This document shows, piece after piece, positions 43,301 through 51,557 of a stretch of DNA of 64,000 nt (positions are counted from its first letter, which is position 1; every line of letters begins with the position of its first letter). The translations under genes were made by a program, and so were the position numbers. The stretch spans positions 248,001 to 312,000 of the forward strand of contig OY829843.1 in the NCBI GenBank assembly GCA_963691885.1, read 5' to 3'. This DNA comes from G963691885 sp963691885. GTDB taxonomy: Bacteria > Pseudomonadota > Alphaproteobacteria > UBA8366 > Aestuariispiraceae. The notes beneath the pieces are model-generated. The model ran no database searches. It had not been told where the DNA came from and worked only from the letters and a program-made list of their open reading frames with translations.

Positions 43301-44050
43301 TCAGGAGAATAAGAGGCCTCCGTTTATGTCGATACAGGTGCCAGTCATGTAGGAAGACTCATCTGATGCCAGGAATAAGGACAGGTTCGCGCATTCTTCG
43401 GACGTTCCTTCCCGTTTTAACAGGGTGGAGCCTGCCACTTTTGTACGGACATCATCAACTGTGAAAGTGTCATGGAAGGTCGTGTCAATCATTCCGGGAC
43501 ACAGCGAGTTAACCCGAATGTCCGGGCCCAACTCTTTTGCGAGACCACGCGTCATCGTCATCACCGCACCTTTCGAGGTTGCATAGGCAATGGCACCGCC
43601 ACCGCCGCCGTCACGGCCGGCCTGGGATGCAAAGGTGACAATTGTCGACCCCTTGGGCATCGACGGCACGGCTGCCTGGCAGATATAGAGCAGCGAGCGC
43701 AAGTTCACATCCATGACCGTATCCCAAAACGCATCATCAATTTCCTGCAATGTGCGCCGCGCAATCAAACCACCCGCAACATGGATAATACTGTCAATTT
43801 TCTCGCCAAATTCGGCCTGCGTTTTTGCGACCAACGCGTCGGCCCCTTCACGCTTTGAAAGATCAGCCTGAACCGCGATCGCTTTTCCGCCCGCATTTTT
43901 GATTTCCGCAACGACGGCTTCTGCGCCTGCAGCACTGGCCGAATACCCGACCGCAACGGATGCCCCTTCAGCCGCCAAGCGCATGGCACAAGCGCGTCCG
44001 ATATCGCGACCGCCACCGGTTACGATGGCCGTTTTGTCCTGCATTTTCAT
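43301..44050 (-). CDS. SDR oxidoreductase of the TRAP operon
   Basis: 249 residues. TGGGRDIG at 11-18 binds NAD(P); Ser142, Tyr156 and Lys160 (YATSK) are the catalytic triad; CPGMIDTTFHD follows. HVAGG replaces the usual NNAG at 90-94, a variation found in some sugar-acid SDRs. AGGAG precedes the start. Last gene of the dctPQM-gntR operon, probably oxidising or reducing the imported sugar acid. Confidence 0.88.
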   Translation of the reverse strand: MKMQDKTAIVTGGGRDIGRACAMRLAAEGASVAVGYSASAAGAEAVVAEIKNAGGKAIAVQADLSKREGADALVAKTQAEFGEKIDSIIHVAGGLIARRTLQEIDDAFWDTVMDVNLRSLLYICQAAVPSMPKGSTIVTFASQAGRDGGGGGAIAYATSKGAVMTMTRGLAKELGPDIRVNSLCPGMIDTTFHDTFTVDDVRTKVAGSTLLKREGTSEECANLSLFLASDESSYMTGTCIDINGGLLFS

Positions 44051-44078
44051 GCCAATTTCTCCTGAATTCCGGGGCCGG

Positions 44079-44813
44079 TCATTGGTCCCTGTTGTGGTTG
44101 GTCACACGTGTTCTGGCCCTATGGATGTGATATCGCATGGCCAGATCCGCCGCTTCGGCGTCGCCCGCCGCGATTGCGTCAAAGATCGCCCGATGTTCTT
44201 CCTTGACCCGTTCAATGCGCGATCTGGAACCGGACTTGCTGATTTTCAAAGCCACCTTCATACCGGACTGAATAGCCGAATTGAGAGAAGACAGGATGCT
44301 TACATAAAAACCATTTCCCGTTGACCGCGCGACGGCCATATGAAAATCGAAATCAGCCTTGTCCGGCTTGCCCACGCCATCCGCGTTGCTTTCCAGCGCT
44401 TCTTCAAGGGCCAGCAATGCCCGCTCGATGCGTTGGATATCATCACTTGTGGCCCGCACCGCAGCAAGATGGGCCGCCGCCCCTTCAAACGGCAAGCGTG
44501 CTTCGAAGCAACGCAGGAGACCGGCCACATCTGACGCATCAGCAAACTGTATCAACCCCTCTGGTGGACGCGCCCGGACAAATGATCCAACGCCTTGACG
44601 AGAGTAGACCAGCCCATCCGCCTGAAGTCGCAAAAGCGCTTCGCGAATGACCGGGCGAGACAGGTTATGCGCACGCGAGATCTCGTTCTCGGATGGCAGC
44701 TTATCCCCCTCTTTCAACTGTCCGGCCACAATCAACTCAAGCAACTGACCATAGAGCTGATCCGCGAGGCGCCCGCGTTTCTGGATATTGAGATTGAGGT
44801 TGAGATCAGTCAT
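44079..44813 (-). CDS. GntR-family (FadR subfamily) regulator
   Basis: 244 residues. Winged HTH at ~10-80 (LYGQLLELIVAGQLKEGDKL, then SENEISRAHNLSRPVIREAL) and an all-helical FCD effector domain (~95-230: FEARLPFEGAAAHLAAVRAT, DFDFHMAVARSTGN, EEHRAIFDAIAAGD) with the usual Asp/His metal-binding residues. The ATG at 44813 shares one base with the dctM stop (TGATG). Operators of the TNGTNNNACNA type lie upstream of dctP, the first gene of its operon. Confidence 0.92.
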   Translation of the reverse strand: MTDLNLNLNIQKRGRLADQLYGQLLELIVAGQLKEGDKLPSENEISRAHNLSRPVIREALLRLQADGLVYSRQGVGSFVRARPPEGLIQFADASDVAGLLRCFEARLPFEGAAAHLAAVRATSDDIQRIERALLALEEALESNADGVGKPDKADFDFHMAVARSTGNGFYVSILSSLNSAIQSGMKVALKISKSGSRSRIERVKEEHRAIFDAIAAGDAEAADLAMRYHIHRARTRVTNHNRDQ

Positions 44814-46099
44814 CAGAGGTCCGCCAACAGGTTTGGTAACGTCAAGGATATGGCCGGAACAAAGGTGATCAGCATCAACGCAATCAGGATTGCCCCGTAA
44901 AACGGCCAGATCGTCTTGACCGCCCGCTCTATCGGTACTTTGCCAACGGCACATCCAACGAACAAGCAAGCGCCCACAGGCGGCGTACATAAGCCAAGCC
45001 CCAAATTCATCATCAGGATCATACCGAACTGCAACGGATCAACACCGATTTGCATGGCAACGGGCAAAAAGATCGGGGTGCAGATCAGGATCAGAGTGGC
45101 CATGTCCATGATCATACCGAGAACCAGTAAAATGACGTTTATCATCAACAGGATAGCGATCGGATTTTCGGAAATCCCCGTCATGAATTCGATCATCTTG
45201 GTGGGGACCTGATGGAAGGTCAGCATATAGGCAAATGCAGATGCACAGGCGACCAGGATCATAACCATCGACGTGGTTTTCACGGAATTGAGAACCGCCG
45301 TTTTAAAGCCCTCCCAACTCAGCGAACGGTACACAAGTATTGTAACGATGAAGGCATAAATCGTACCAAACGCCCCTGATTCGGTTACCGTGAAGATTCC
45401 GGACAGAACACCACCAACGATAATCACCGCCGTGAACAGGCCAGGCAGAGCCGCAATAAAATGTGCAAAGAGGACCATGGCGCCCGGAAATTTCTCTGCG
45501 CTGTAACCGCGCTTGACCGCGACGAGATAGGCGACAACTGCCAGACAGATACACATGACAACGCCGGGGATGACGCCCGCCAGGAACAGTTTTGAGATCG
45601 AAACAGCCCCGCCGGTCGCAACAGCAAACAGGATCATATTATGACTGGGCGGAATCATGATCCCGGCGATCGAGGATGTGACAGTGACATTGACGGCATA
45701 ATCATCGTCATATCCTTTTTCCTTCATTACAGGAATAAGGATTGAACCCAGGGCAGATATATCGGCAACGGCGGAGCCGGATATCCCGCCAAACAGCATC
45801 GACGAGAAAACATTGACGATGCCCAATCCACCGCGCACGGCACCGACAGCGGAAGATGCAAATCTGACAAGCCGTGCGGCAATACCGCCATGGAACATTA
45901 ATTCGCCAGCGAAGATAAAAAACGGAATGGCCATCAAGGAAAATACATTGATGCCAGAAACAATCCGCTGAAACGCAATGATCAGCGGCAACCCCTCATA
46001 CAAAAATGCGGTGACAGCGGCCAACCCCAGGGCAAAGGCGACCGGCATGCCAACAATCAAGCCAAACCCAAAAAGCCCCATTAATATCAAAAGACCCAT
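44813..46099 (-). CDS. dctM: TRAP transporter large permease
   Basis: 428 residues, about 12 membrane segments, DctM family. Hallmarks: FGLIVGMPVAFALGLAAV at the start, FIFAGELMFHGGIAARLVRF, SGSAVADISALGSILIPVMK, and IMIPPSHNMILFAVATGG. It forms the sodium-driven translocation unit together with DctQ. It starts 32 bases after the dctQ stop. Confidence 0.95.
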   Translation of the reverse strand: MGLLILMGLFGFGLIVGMPVAFALGLAAVTAFLYEGLPLIIAFQRIVSGINVFSLMAIPFFIFAGELMFHGGIAARLVRFASSAVGAVRGGLGIVNVFSSMLFGGISGSAVADISALGSILIPVMKEKGYDDDYAVNVTVTSSIAGIMIPPSHNMILFAVATGGAVSISKLFLAGVIPGVVMCICLAVVAYLVAVKRGYSAEKFPGAMVLFAHFIAALPGLFTAVIIVGGVLSGIFTVTESGAFGTIYAFIVTILVYRSLSWEGFKTAVLNSVKTTSMVMILVACASAFAYMLTFHQVPTKMIEFMTGISENPIAILLMINVILLVLGMIMDMATLILICTPIFLPVAMQIGVDPLQFGMILMMNLGLGLCTPPVGACLFVGCAVGKVPIERAVKTIWPFYGAILIALMLITFVPAISLTLPNLLADL

Positions 46100-46131
46100 G
46101 TCCGAAATCCTTTCCCCCAGTTCCGATCCAT

Positions 46132-46674
46132 CTAGTCGAGGATCGATTTCGGCGGTTCTTCTTTGTCAAAAAAGAAATGAATGAGATGCCCGATGGAATA
46201 GAGAAGAACAAATCCACCACATAACATGATCGGAATCGCGCGCAGACCTTCGGGCACATGGATCAATGGAATCAGGCTGGTCCATTTGAACAAAACAAGT
46301 TCGTAGGAATTAACCATCATCAGTGCCCCGAATATCATCAAACCGATGTGAGAGATGAATTCAAAAACCCGCCTGACGGGCCTGGGCGCCACATCCCTAA
46401 AATAGGACACACCCAGATGGGTATTCCGGTGGATACCGACAGACGCGCCGACAAATCCGATCAGAACAATCAGCAACAATGAGACTTGTTCGACCCAGGT
46501 CGGTGTTGAATTCAGAACATAACGACCGAAAACCAGCCAACCGAATATCACCGTCAGAACAACAAGTGCGACACCCGATACCAGCATGCTGATGCGGCTG
46601 AGTTGATCCAGGAACCGGTCGTAGAGGGAACGCTTCGCCGGTGTTTCGACGTCATGGGAGGGTGTATCTGACAT
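46132..46674 (-). CDS. dctQ: TRAP transporter small permease
   Basis: 180 residues with four membrane segments (VSGVALVVLTVIFGWLVFGR, VSLLLIVLIGFVGASVG, FISHIGLMIFGALMMVNSY, AIPIMLCGGFVLLYSIGHLI), the DctQ pattern. The ATG at 46674 gives a normal cytoplasmic N-terminus; the open frame extends 26 codons further without support. About 100 bases separate it from dctP. Confidence 0.92.
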   Translation of the reverse strand: MSDTPSHDVETPAKRSLYDRFLDQLSRISMLVSGVALVVLTVIFGWLVFGRYVLNSTPTWVEQVSLLLIVLIGFVGASVGIHRNTHLGVSYFRDVAPRPVRRVFEFISHIGLMIFGALMMVNSYELVLFKWTSLIPLIHVPEGLRAIPIMLCGGFVLLYSIGHLIHFFFDKEEPPKSILD

Positions 46675-46778
46675 GGGATCTGAAGCCAGTTTGAAGAATT
46701 GATTGCGAGTAGCAATTGGCTGAACGGCCTCGCCACCGCGTCGCAGGACCAACGGTGACGAGGCTGAACAGTGTCAGA

Positions 46779-47765
46779 TCAAGGTGTGCTCTTGATCAGG
46801 TCTACCAGCGGCTTGATGTCAGGATTGGCAGCAAGATACTTGGTGTGAACCGGCTCCATCGCAGCCTGGAAAGCGGCTTTGTTTGGAATATCATTGAACT
46901 TGACACCGGCGGCCATAACCTTCTCACGGCTGGCTACAGCGCGCTTTTCCCAAAGCTCACGTTGCAAGACAGCTGACTCACGAGCAGCTTCTTTGACCAT
47001 GGCCTTATCAGCATCTGAAAGGGCGTTGTAGGCATCTGCGTTGATGCAAACGCATTCCGGAATAATCAGATGTTGTGACAGGGAATAGTATCCCGCCACT
47101 TCAAAATGGCCGGTTGATTCATAGAACGGCCAGTTGTTTTCGGCACCGTCAACAACACCGGTCTTCAGCGACTGATAGACTTCCGAGAAGGCCATCGGGG
47201 ATGGGTTCCCCCCCAAAGCGTCAATCATGCCGGAATACAGCTCGTTGTTCATGACCCGAACTTTCAAACCAGCGACATCCGCAGGCTCCTTGATCGGCTT
47301 CTTTGAGTTATAGAAGGAACGGGCGCCGGAATCATACCAGGCCAGAGCGATCAGGCCGGCCTTCTCCATGCCGGCATTGATTTTTTCACCGGCCTCGCCG
47401 TCCAGTGCACGGTGCATATGCCCCATGTCTTTGAAGATAAACGGCAGAGAAACGACGTTGGCCTCTGGCACCATCGGGCCAATCGGACCGAGGTTGAAGT
47501 TGCCAATCGCCAGACCGCCAATCCGGACCTGCTCAATAGCGTCAGGTTGACTGCCAAGAACACCGGAATGGAACATTTTCAGGGTAATTTTACCGCCGGA
47601 CTTCTCAGCCAGCAGTTCGGCAAACTTATCCATGGCGACAGTGTTGGGATAGCCTTCCTTGTGGATATTCCAGCCCCGCCATTCGGTTGCCTGAGCGACA
47701 AATGATGCACTGGCAACAAGCGTCGTTACCGTCGCAGCAAGAAGCGTTTTACGAAAAATACTCAT
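46779..47765 (-). CDS. dctP: TRAP transporter substrate-binding protein
   Basis: 328 residues with a Sec signal peptide ending near VAQA (~26). DctP-family features: GGKITLKMFHSGVLGSQPDA, then FYNSKKPIKEPADVAGLKVR with the conserved Arg that binds the substrate carboxylate, GGNPSPMAFSEVYQSLKTG and VVDGAENNWPFY. The DctP/SiaP/UehA-type Arg implies an organic or sugar acid. AGGAGG precedes the ATG. First gene of the operon. Confidence 0.95.
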   Translation of the reverse strand: MSIFRKTLLAATVTTLVASASFVAQATEWRGWNIHKEGYPNTVAMDKFAELLAEKSGGKITLKMFHSGVLGSQPDAIEQVRIGGLAIGNFNLGPIGPMVPEANVVSLPFIFKDMGHMHRALDGEAGEKINAGMEKAGLIALAWYDSGARSFYNSKKPIKEPADVAGLKVRVMNNELYSGMIDALGGNPSPMAFSEVYQSLKTGVVDGAENNWPFYESTGHFEVAGYYSLSQHLIIPECVCINADAYNALSDADKAMVKEAARESAVLQRELWEKRAVASREKVMAAGVKFNDIPNKAAFQAAMEPVHTKYLAANPDIKPLVDLIKSTP

Positions 47766-47850
47766 AGATTTCCTCCTCTGTTCGGCATGTCCATCATGCC
47801 TTGTTTTTAAACAGCGCAAGCCGAAGCACCGTGATCAACACTTCAATCAT

Positions 47851-47875
47851 CTTGTATGACAAGTTGTAAACTTGT
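47851..47875. promoter_or_regulatory. overlapping GntR-type operators at the TRAP promoter
   Basis: CTTGTATGACAAG (47851-47863) fits the FadR-subfamily consensus TNGTNNNACNA. Overlapping it, ACAAGTT and AACTTGT (47859-47875) form a 7+7 dyad around GTA. They cover the proposed -10 region, so GntR binding would block transcription of dctP. Confidence 0.65.
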
Positions 47876-47890
47876 TATTTTCACTGTCAA
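47863..47890 (-). promoter_or_regulatory. sigma70-type promoter of the TRAP operon
   Basis: On the minus strand a consensus TTGACA (47885-47890) is followed after 16 bases by TACAAC (47863-47868), four of six matches to the -10 box. It lies ~100 bases upstream of the dctP start and is overlapped by operator dyads. Confidence 0.5.
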
Positions 47891-47988
47891 CCATGTTTTA
47901 CAGAATTAGACATATTTTCGTGAAAAACCCCAAAATTTGGCGGTTTTTCACCAAATTTTCTCAAAGTTTTAAAAAGAAGGACGATTCA

Positions 47989-48001
47989 CTTGTAATACAA
48001 G
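47989..48001. promoter_or_regulatory. distal GntR-type operator
   Basis: CTTGTAATACAAG is a perfect 6-1-6 palindrome and a full match to TNGTNNNACNA. A further CTTGTA half-site follows at 48006-48011. It is about 125 bases from the promoter operators, a spacing that could support looping, and 29 bases from the yaiI stop. Confidence 0.6.
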
Positions 48002-48029
48002 AATACTTGTAAAGGCACTTATCAGATTA

Positions 48030-48476
48030 TTACCGCTTGGCCGCCTGCACCATTACTTCTAGCTTGTTCAAGAAGGCTGATCTGTCCTTCTTGGCGAAGG
48101 GTCGGGGACCTCCCGTTACCGTACCGGCCTCACGCAGGCCTTGCATCAACTCCCGCGTTGCCAAGGCCATTCCGATCCCGTTCTCAGTAAACGGCTCGCC
48201 ATTGGGCTTGAGTGCTGAAGCCCCCTTTTCAAGGCATCGGGCCGCCAGGGGTATGTCATTCGTGATGCAAACATCGCTAGGCCCTATCGCATCCGCAATC
48301 CAGTCATCAGCGGCGTCAGCGCCCTGGGAAACCGTCACCATCTGGACCAGGGGATTCCTGGAGGGGCGCAAACCACCATCGCTGACCATCACGACTTTCA
48401 GCCCATGTCTCAATGCAACTTTTTCTGTCTCCTCCTTAACCGGGCAGGCGTCGGCATCGACATAAAGGATGGTCAA
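48030..48476 (-). CDS. yaiI: YaiI/YqxD family protein (UPF0178)
   Basis: 148 residues, a PIN-like nuclease-fold family of unknown function. The conserved DADACPVKEE motif is near the N-terminus, with VSQGADAADDWIADAIGPSD and DIPLAARCLEKGA following. I place the start at the TTG at 48476 with AAGGGA upstream. A longer frame begins at an ATG (48557) inside the IS630 terminus, adding 27 non-family residues. IS630 copy 1 lies 68 bases upstream. Confidence 0.82.
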   Translation of the reverse strand: MTILYVDADACPVKEETEKVALRHGLKVVMVSDGGLRPSRNPLVQMVTVSQGADAADDWIADAIGPSDVCITNDIPLAARCLEKGASALKPNGEPFTENGIGMALATRELMQGLREAGTVTGGPRPFAKKDRSAFLNKLEVMVQAAKR

Positions 48477-48557
48477 TTTTACTTTCCCTTTTGAATAGGG
48501 TTGCGGAACGGGCAGTTGGACATTTTTCGATCGTAAATTCGCTAGAGTTGTTTTCAT

Positions 48558-49133
48558 TTAATCGTACGCATAGTTAGCGCCTGCGAAGAAGTTCCAGCAC
48601 TCCGTTTCGGTGAAGAGATCGCATATTGACCCTGTTGCGTTTGTAAGGTCATCGAATGTTCTGGCCTCGGCCTTTCTGAGATGGGCTTTTAATTTTGAGA
48701 AGGCTTGTTCGATTGGGTTCAGGTCTGGCGAATAGGGTGGCAGGAACAGGAACCATGCACCGATGTCGTGCAAGGTTTCAGCGGCACGGTCACTTTTATG
48801 GGCGGCGAGATTATCGAGGATAACGACATCGCCTCGGCTCAGCGTTGGGGCGAGCTGTGTCTCGACATAGGTCTCAAAGGCGACCTTGGTCATGGGGGCG
48901 TTGAGGATCCATGGTGCGGTGAGGCCGCCGCAGCGCAATCCCGCGATAAAGGTTTGCGTGCGCCAATGACCGAACGGCGTATGCATGACAAGGCGTTGGC
49001 CTTTGGGCGCGCGGCCTCTAAGCCGGGTCATCTTGGTTGTGGTCGCCGTTTCATCAATAAAAACAAGCCGATGTGGGTCGAGCCGCATGAGAGGTTGTCG
49101 CCGGATGATCCAGTGATGACGCGCGCGGCGCAC
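48558..49133 (-). CDS. IS630 transposase, DDE part (orfB), copy 1
   Basis: 191 residues as an independent frame. Catalytic Asp27 (FIDETATT), Asp107 (VILDNLAAHK) and Glu142 (PYSPDLNPIEQ) give the DD34E spacing of IS630. The natural product is a fusion with orfA: frame +1 relative to orfA continues as KKTLRAREQERADV into this region, joined at the A8 run on the coding strand (T8 at 49166-49173 on the plus strand). Confidence 0.93.
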   Translation of the reverse strand: MRRARHHWIIRRQPLMRLDPHRLVFIDETATTTKMTRLRGRAPKGQRLVMHTPFGHWRTQTFIAGLRCGGLTAPWILNAPMTKVAFETYVETQLAPTLSRGDVVILDNLAAHKSDRAAETLHDIGAWFLFLPPYSPDLNPIEQAFSKLKAHLRKAEARTFDDLTNATGSICDLFTETECWNFFAGANYAYD

Positions 49134-49134
49134 A

Positions 49135-49515
49135 TCAGCGCGCTCTTGTTCCCGTGCCCGCAGCGTTTTTTTTATAGCGGTATCCCGCCTTAATCAGAAA
49201 CCGGCATAGCGTCGCCTTGCTGGTCTTAACCCCCAGCGTCGCACTCAATTCGTCCGCCAATTCCCTGAGCGTGATATCGGGCTGTGCATCGACAAGGTCA
49301 ATGACAAACGCTCTATAGGGTTCGAGCGTCCCGGTGCCGACAGGACGACGACGACCAGGGCCGCACAATCCGCGACCTTGACGGAACCGCTGCATCAACT
49401 TGATCGCAAAGCTTGGGCTGACACCGTAAAGGCGTGCCGCTGATCGGCACGAGTGACCGGCAATAACGTAAGAAAAAATACGCTCCCGCAAATCCATCGA
49501 AATGACTGATGACAT
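49135..49515 (-). CDS. IS630 transposase, HTH part (orfA), copy 1
   Basis: 126 residues from the ATG at 49515. Contains the paired HTH (SMDLRERIFSYVIAGHSCRS, GVSPSFAIKLMQRFRQ, then DITLRELADELSATLGV and SKATLCRFL) that binds the element ends. Its frame leaves the family sequence at the A8 tract (GYRYKKN) and ends 30 bases later; a +1 or -2 shift joins orfB. Confidence 0.9.
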   Translation of the reverse strand: MSSVISMDLRERIFSYVIAGHSCRSAARLYGVSPSFAIKLMQRFRQGRGLCGPGRRRPVGTGTLEPYRAFVIDLVDAQPDITLRELADELSATLGVKTSKATLCRFLIKAGYRYKKNAAGTGTRAR

Positions 49516-49595
49516 AATCCCGGTCTCCAAAATAAAAACAGGGAATCATGCTTCGTAGAAATCTCAAAACCGATTCCGACTAAACGGAACCCGCT

Positions 49596-50072
49596 CTAGA
49601 CGTCTAACCGCAATTTAAACCCTTCGTGAGATGCCACAAATCCCAATCGCTCATAAAACCGGATCGCATCGTGCCGCGACTTGTCACTGGTCAATTGAAC
49701 CATGCGGCATCCCTTTTCCCTGCATTGGTCATTCGCTGCCGCGATCAGCATATGACCCAGGCCACCCCCTCGACGTTCCGTCGCGATCCGGACGGATTCA
49801 ATCTGGCCGCGCCAGGCCCCTTTATGTGACAGGCCGGGTATGAAGGTCAGTTGCAGGCATCCGATCAAGACGCCAGCGTCTTCCATAACGATAAGCCGTT
49901 GGTTGGGATCGTTATCAATCGCATTGAAAGCCAACTCGTAAACAGGGTCGAGATCTTCTGTCGCTGTCTCACGGGCCCGTCCCAGATAGTCGCCTCTCAG
50001 CAAATCGACTATCTGTTCCAGATCGGCGCGTTCCGCCAGTCTGATTTGCGGTTGATCCACTGTATCGGGCAT
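49596..50072 (-). CDS. GNAT-family N-acetyltransferase
   Basis: 158 residues. Motif A with ESVRIATERRGGGLGHMLI provides the acetyl-CoA pyrophosphate loop (R-x-x-G-x-G-like), and HDAIRFYERLGFVASHEGF is the typical C-terminal motif B. The ATG at 50072 is chosen over an upstream frame. The TAG stop uses the TA of the IS630 target site and the first base of the element; before insertion the stop would also have been TAG, so the protein is unchanged. The substrate is unknown. Confidence 0.9.
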   Translation of the reverse strand: MPDTVDQPQIRLAERADLEQIVDLLRGDYLGRARETATEDLDPVYELAFNAIDNDPNQRLIVMEDAGVLIGCLQLTFIPGLSHKGAWRGQIESVRIATERRGGGLGHMLIAAANDQCREKGCRMVQLTSDKSRHDAIRFYERLGFVASHEGFKLRLDV

Positions 50073-50144
50073 TCTCCACGTCCCTCCCACTGCGATGTCA
50101 GGGTGACACGGGCACAGCCGATGCGGCAAGACTGCTGAGCCGGG

Positions 50145-50879
50145 TCACTCAGTCAGAAATTCACGATAGTCACCCGCTACAGCATTCTGTGCAGCGGCCA
50201 ACAAAGCGGCGCCATGCTCAGGCCGGGCGAGTGCGGAATGAGAGCCAACACGTCCATCGGGGAAATTCAGACGATGCTCATCGGGCGGCCCGTGGCGATC
50301 CCCTGAATGTTGTTTGATGTAAGTGTCCGAAAGTTGTTTTGGCGGATCCTTCGCAATACCGATAGGCAGGACCCGGTTGGTCTTCTGTGTGATCGCGATT
50401 TCCGAAGGGGTTGCGTGCATTCCCTCCCACGCACCGTAATAACGAGACCGAAGCGCGTTGACAGCGTCAAAATCCCACCAGCTTCGAATTCGGATCTTGG
50501 CTTGCGTAAAACCTTTGGCCACGTCGTAGAGAGGAGCCAGATTCGCACCATGTCCGTTCACAACATAAATGTGGCCAAATCCGTGTGTCGCGACAGATCG
50601 AAAGATCTCGTCCATCATGGATCCGAAAATGGGAGCTGCGACAGATATGGTTCCGGGAAAGCCCATGTTGAACGGGGCCGGTGTGTAACTCAAGGTTGGT
50701 GCAATGACGGCATCGGCCTGCTCACCGGCACCGACAGCCACATGTTCTGCGCAAAGTGCATCCGTCCCGATCAAACCCATCGGCCCGTGCTGCTCCGTCG
50801 ATCCTGTCGGAATAATAATACCGTCGCTGCCTTGTAAATATGCCTCAACCTCAAGCCAGCTCATCAAATTCAGCTTCAT
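50145..50879 (-). CDS. creatininase-family amidohydrolase
   Basis: 244 residues. Metal-binding motif TGSTEQHGPMGLIGTD gives Glu29, His31 and Asp40; VVNGHGAN gives His110; GMHATPSEIA supplies another acidic ligand. The family opens cyclic amides such as creatinine or acts in cofactor synthesis (MftE, FAPy deformylase). The ATG overlaps the GST stop by ATGA. It is the last gene of the minus-strand half of the catabolic cluster. Confidence 0.88.
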   Translation of the reverse strand: MKLNLMSWLEVEAYLQGSDGIIIPTGSTEQHGPMGLIGTDALCAEHVAVGAGEQADAVIAPTLSYTPAPFNMGFPGTISVAAPIFGSMMDEIFRSVATHGFGHIYVVNGHGANLAPLYDVAKGFTQAKIRIRSWWDFDAVNALRSRYYGAWEGMHATPSEIAITQKTNRVLPIGIAKDPPKQLSDTYIKQHSGDRHGPPDEHRLNFPDGRVGSHSALARPEHGAALLAAAQNAVAGDYREFLTE

Positions 50880-51514
50880 GCGGCCCTTGTCTCCATGAAC
50901 GCTTTCAAGATCAACTTATATGAAAGCAATTCTCCTGCCACAGCGGGATAATCTTGCAATTGATGCAAATACGCCGTGACCTCGGCTGGCACCGAAACAT
51001 CAAGGCCCATCTCAGGTGTCAGAACATCAATCCAGGCCATGGTAATCGGATATCCACAATCCCCTAACGTAAGCATTTTTGGTAAAGGATTCCTTAGCAG
51101 ATCCGCGAGCTGTAGCAGACGTGCAGTTAACGCAACAGACTGCCGGGCAGCTACACGCTCATCCCGCGCTTCAGGCGCAAGATGAGGAAACAGTTTGCGC
51201 AGTTCGGGTTCCAGTCTTGTATCGTGGAAGCGGGATAGTTCGCGGCAGCGGGCCCGTTCAACGGGCGCTGACGGTAACATCGGTGGGTCGGGGTGGACAT
51301 CGTTCAGGTATTCCGCGATCACTTCGGAATCCCCAAGATAAAACCGCTCACCAATCAGGGCTGGCAGATTGCCGGATGGAACGATTGTTTTGTATTCATC
51401 AGAACCATACCCACCGGGAGGCGGGAGTTCTTGCCATTCCAGACCCTTGTGCCGCAGAAGTATGCGTGTTTTGGCACAATAGAGCGATGGCGGAATCGTA
51501 TAGAAGGTAAGCAT
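50876..51514 (-). CDS. glutathione S-transferase family protein
   Basis: 212 residues. Thioredoxin-like N-terminal domain (LTFYTIPPSLYCAKTRILLR) with the glutathione-binding Ser/Tyr/Cys region, VPSGNLPALIGERFYLGDSE as the cis-Pro and SxxI segment, then an all-helical C-terminal domain. The start at 51514 gives the usual short N-terminus. In a catabolic cluster it could be an isomerase or ring-opening enzyme using glutathione; this is inference. Confidence 0.88.
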   Translation of the reverse strand: MLTFYTIPPSLYCAKTRILLRHKGLEWQELPPPGGYGSDEYKTIVPSGNLPALIGERFYLGDSEVIAEYLNDVHPDPPMLPSAPVERARCRELSRFHDTRLEPELRKLFPHLAPEARDERVAARQSVALTARLLQLADLLRNPLPKMLTLGDCGYPITMAWIDVLTPEMGLDVSVPAEVTAYLHQLQDYPAVAGELLSYKLILKAFMETRAA

Positions 51515-51557
51515 ATCAGAAAGGCGGGATACGCTCGTCGTATCCCGCCCAGTCAGA

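Larger units (their letters stand above)
48545..49596 (-). mobile_element. IS630-family element, copy 1
   Basis: 1052 bp between TA dinucleotides (48543-48544 and 49597-49598), the TA target duplication typical of IS630/Tc1. Termini are imperfect inverted repeats sharing TAGAG and a TTTA-containing core. Two frames encode one transposase by frameshift. It sits between the GNAT stop codon and yaiI. Sequence and length match copies 2 and 3 wherever compared. Confidence 0.95.

Noticed and set aside
48705..49193. 162-codon open frame on the plus strand inside IS630 copy 1 (repeated in copies 2 and 3)
   Set aside because: It is antisense to the transposase, has no family resemblance and is preserved only because the copies are identical.
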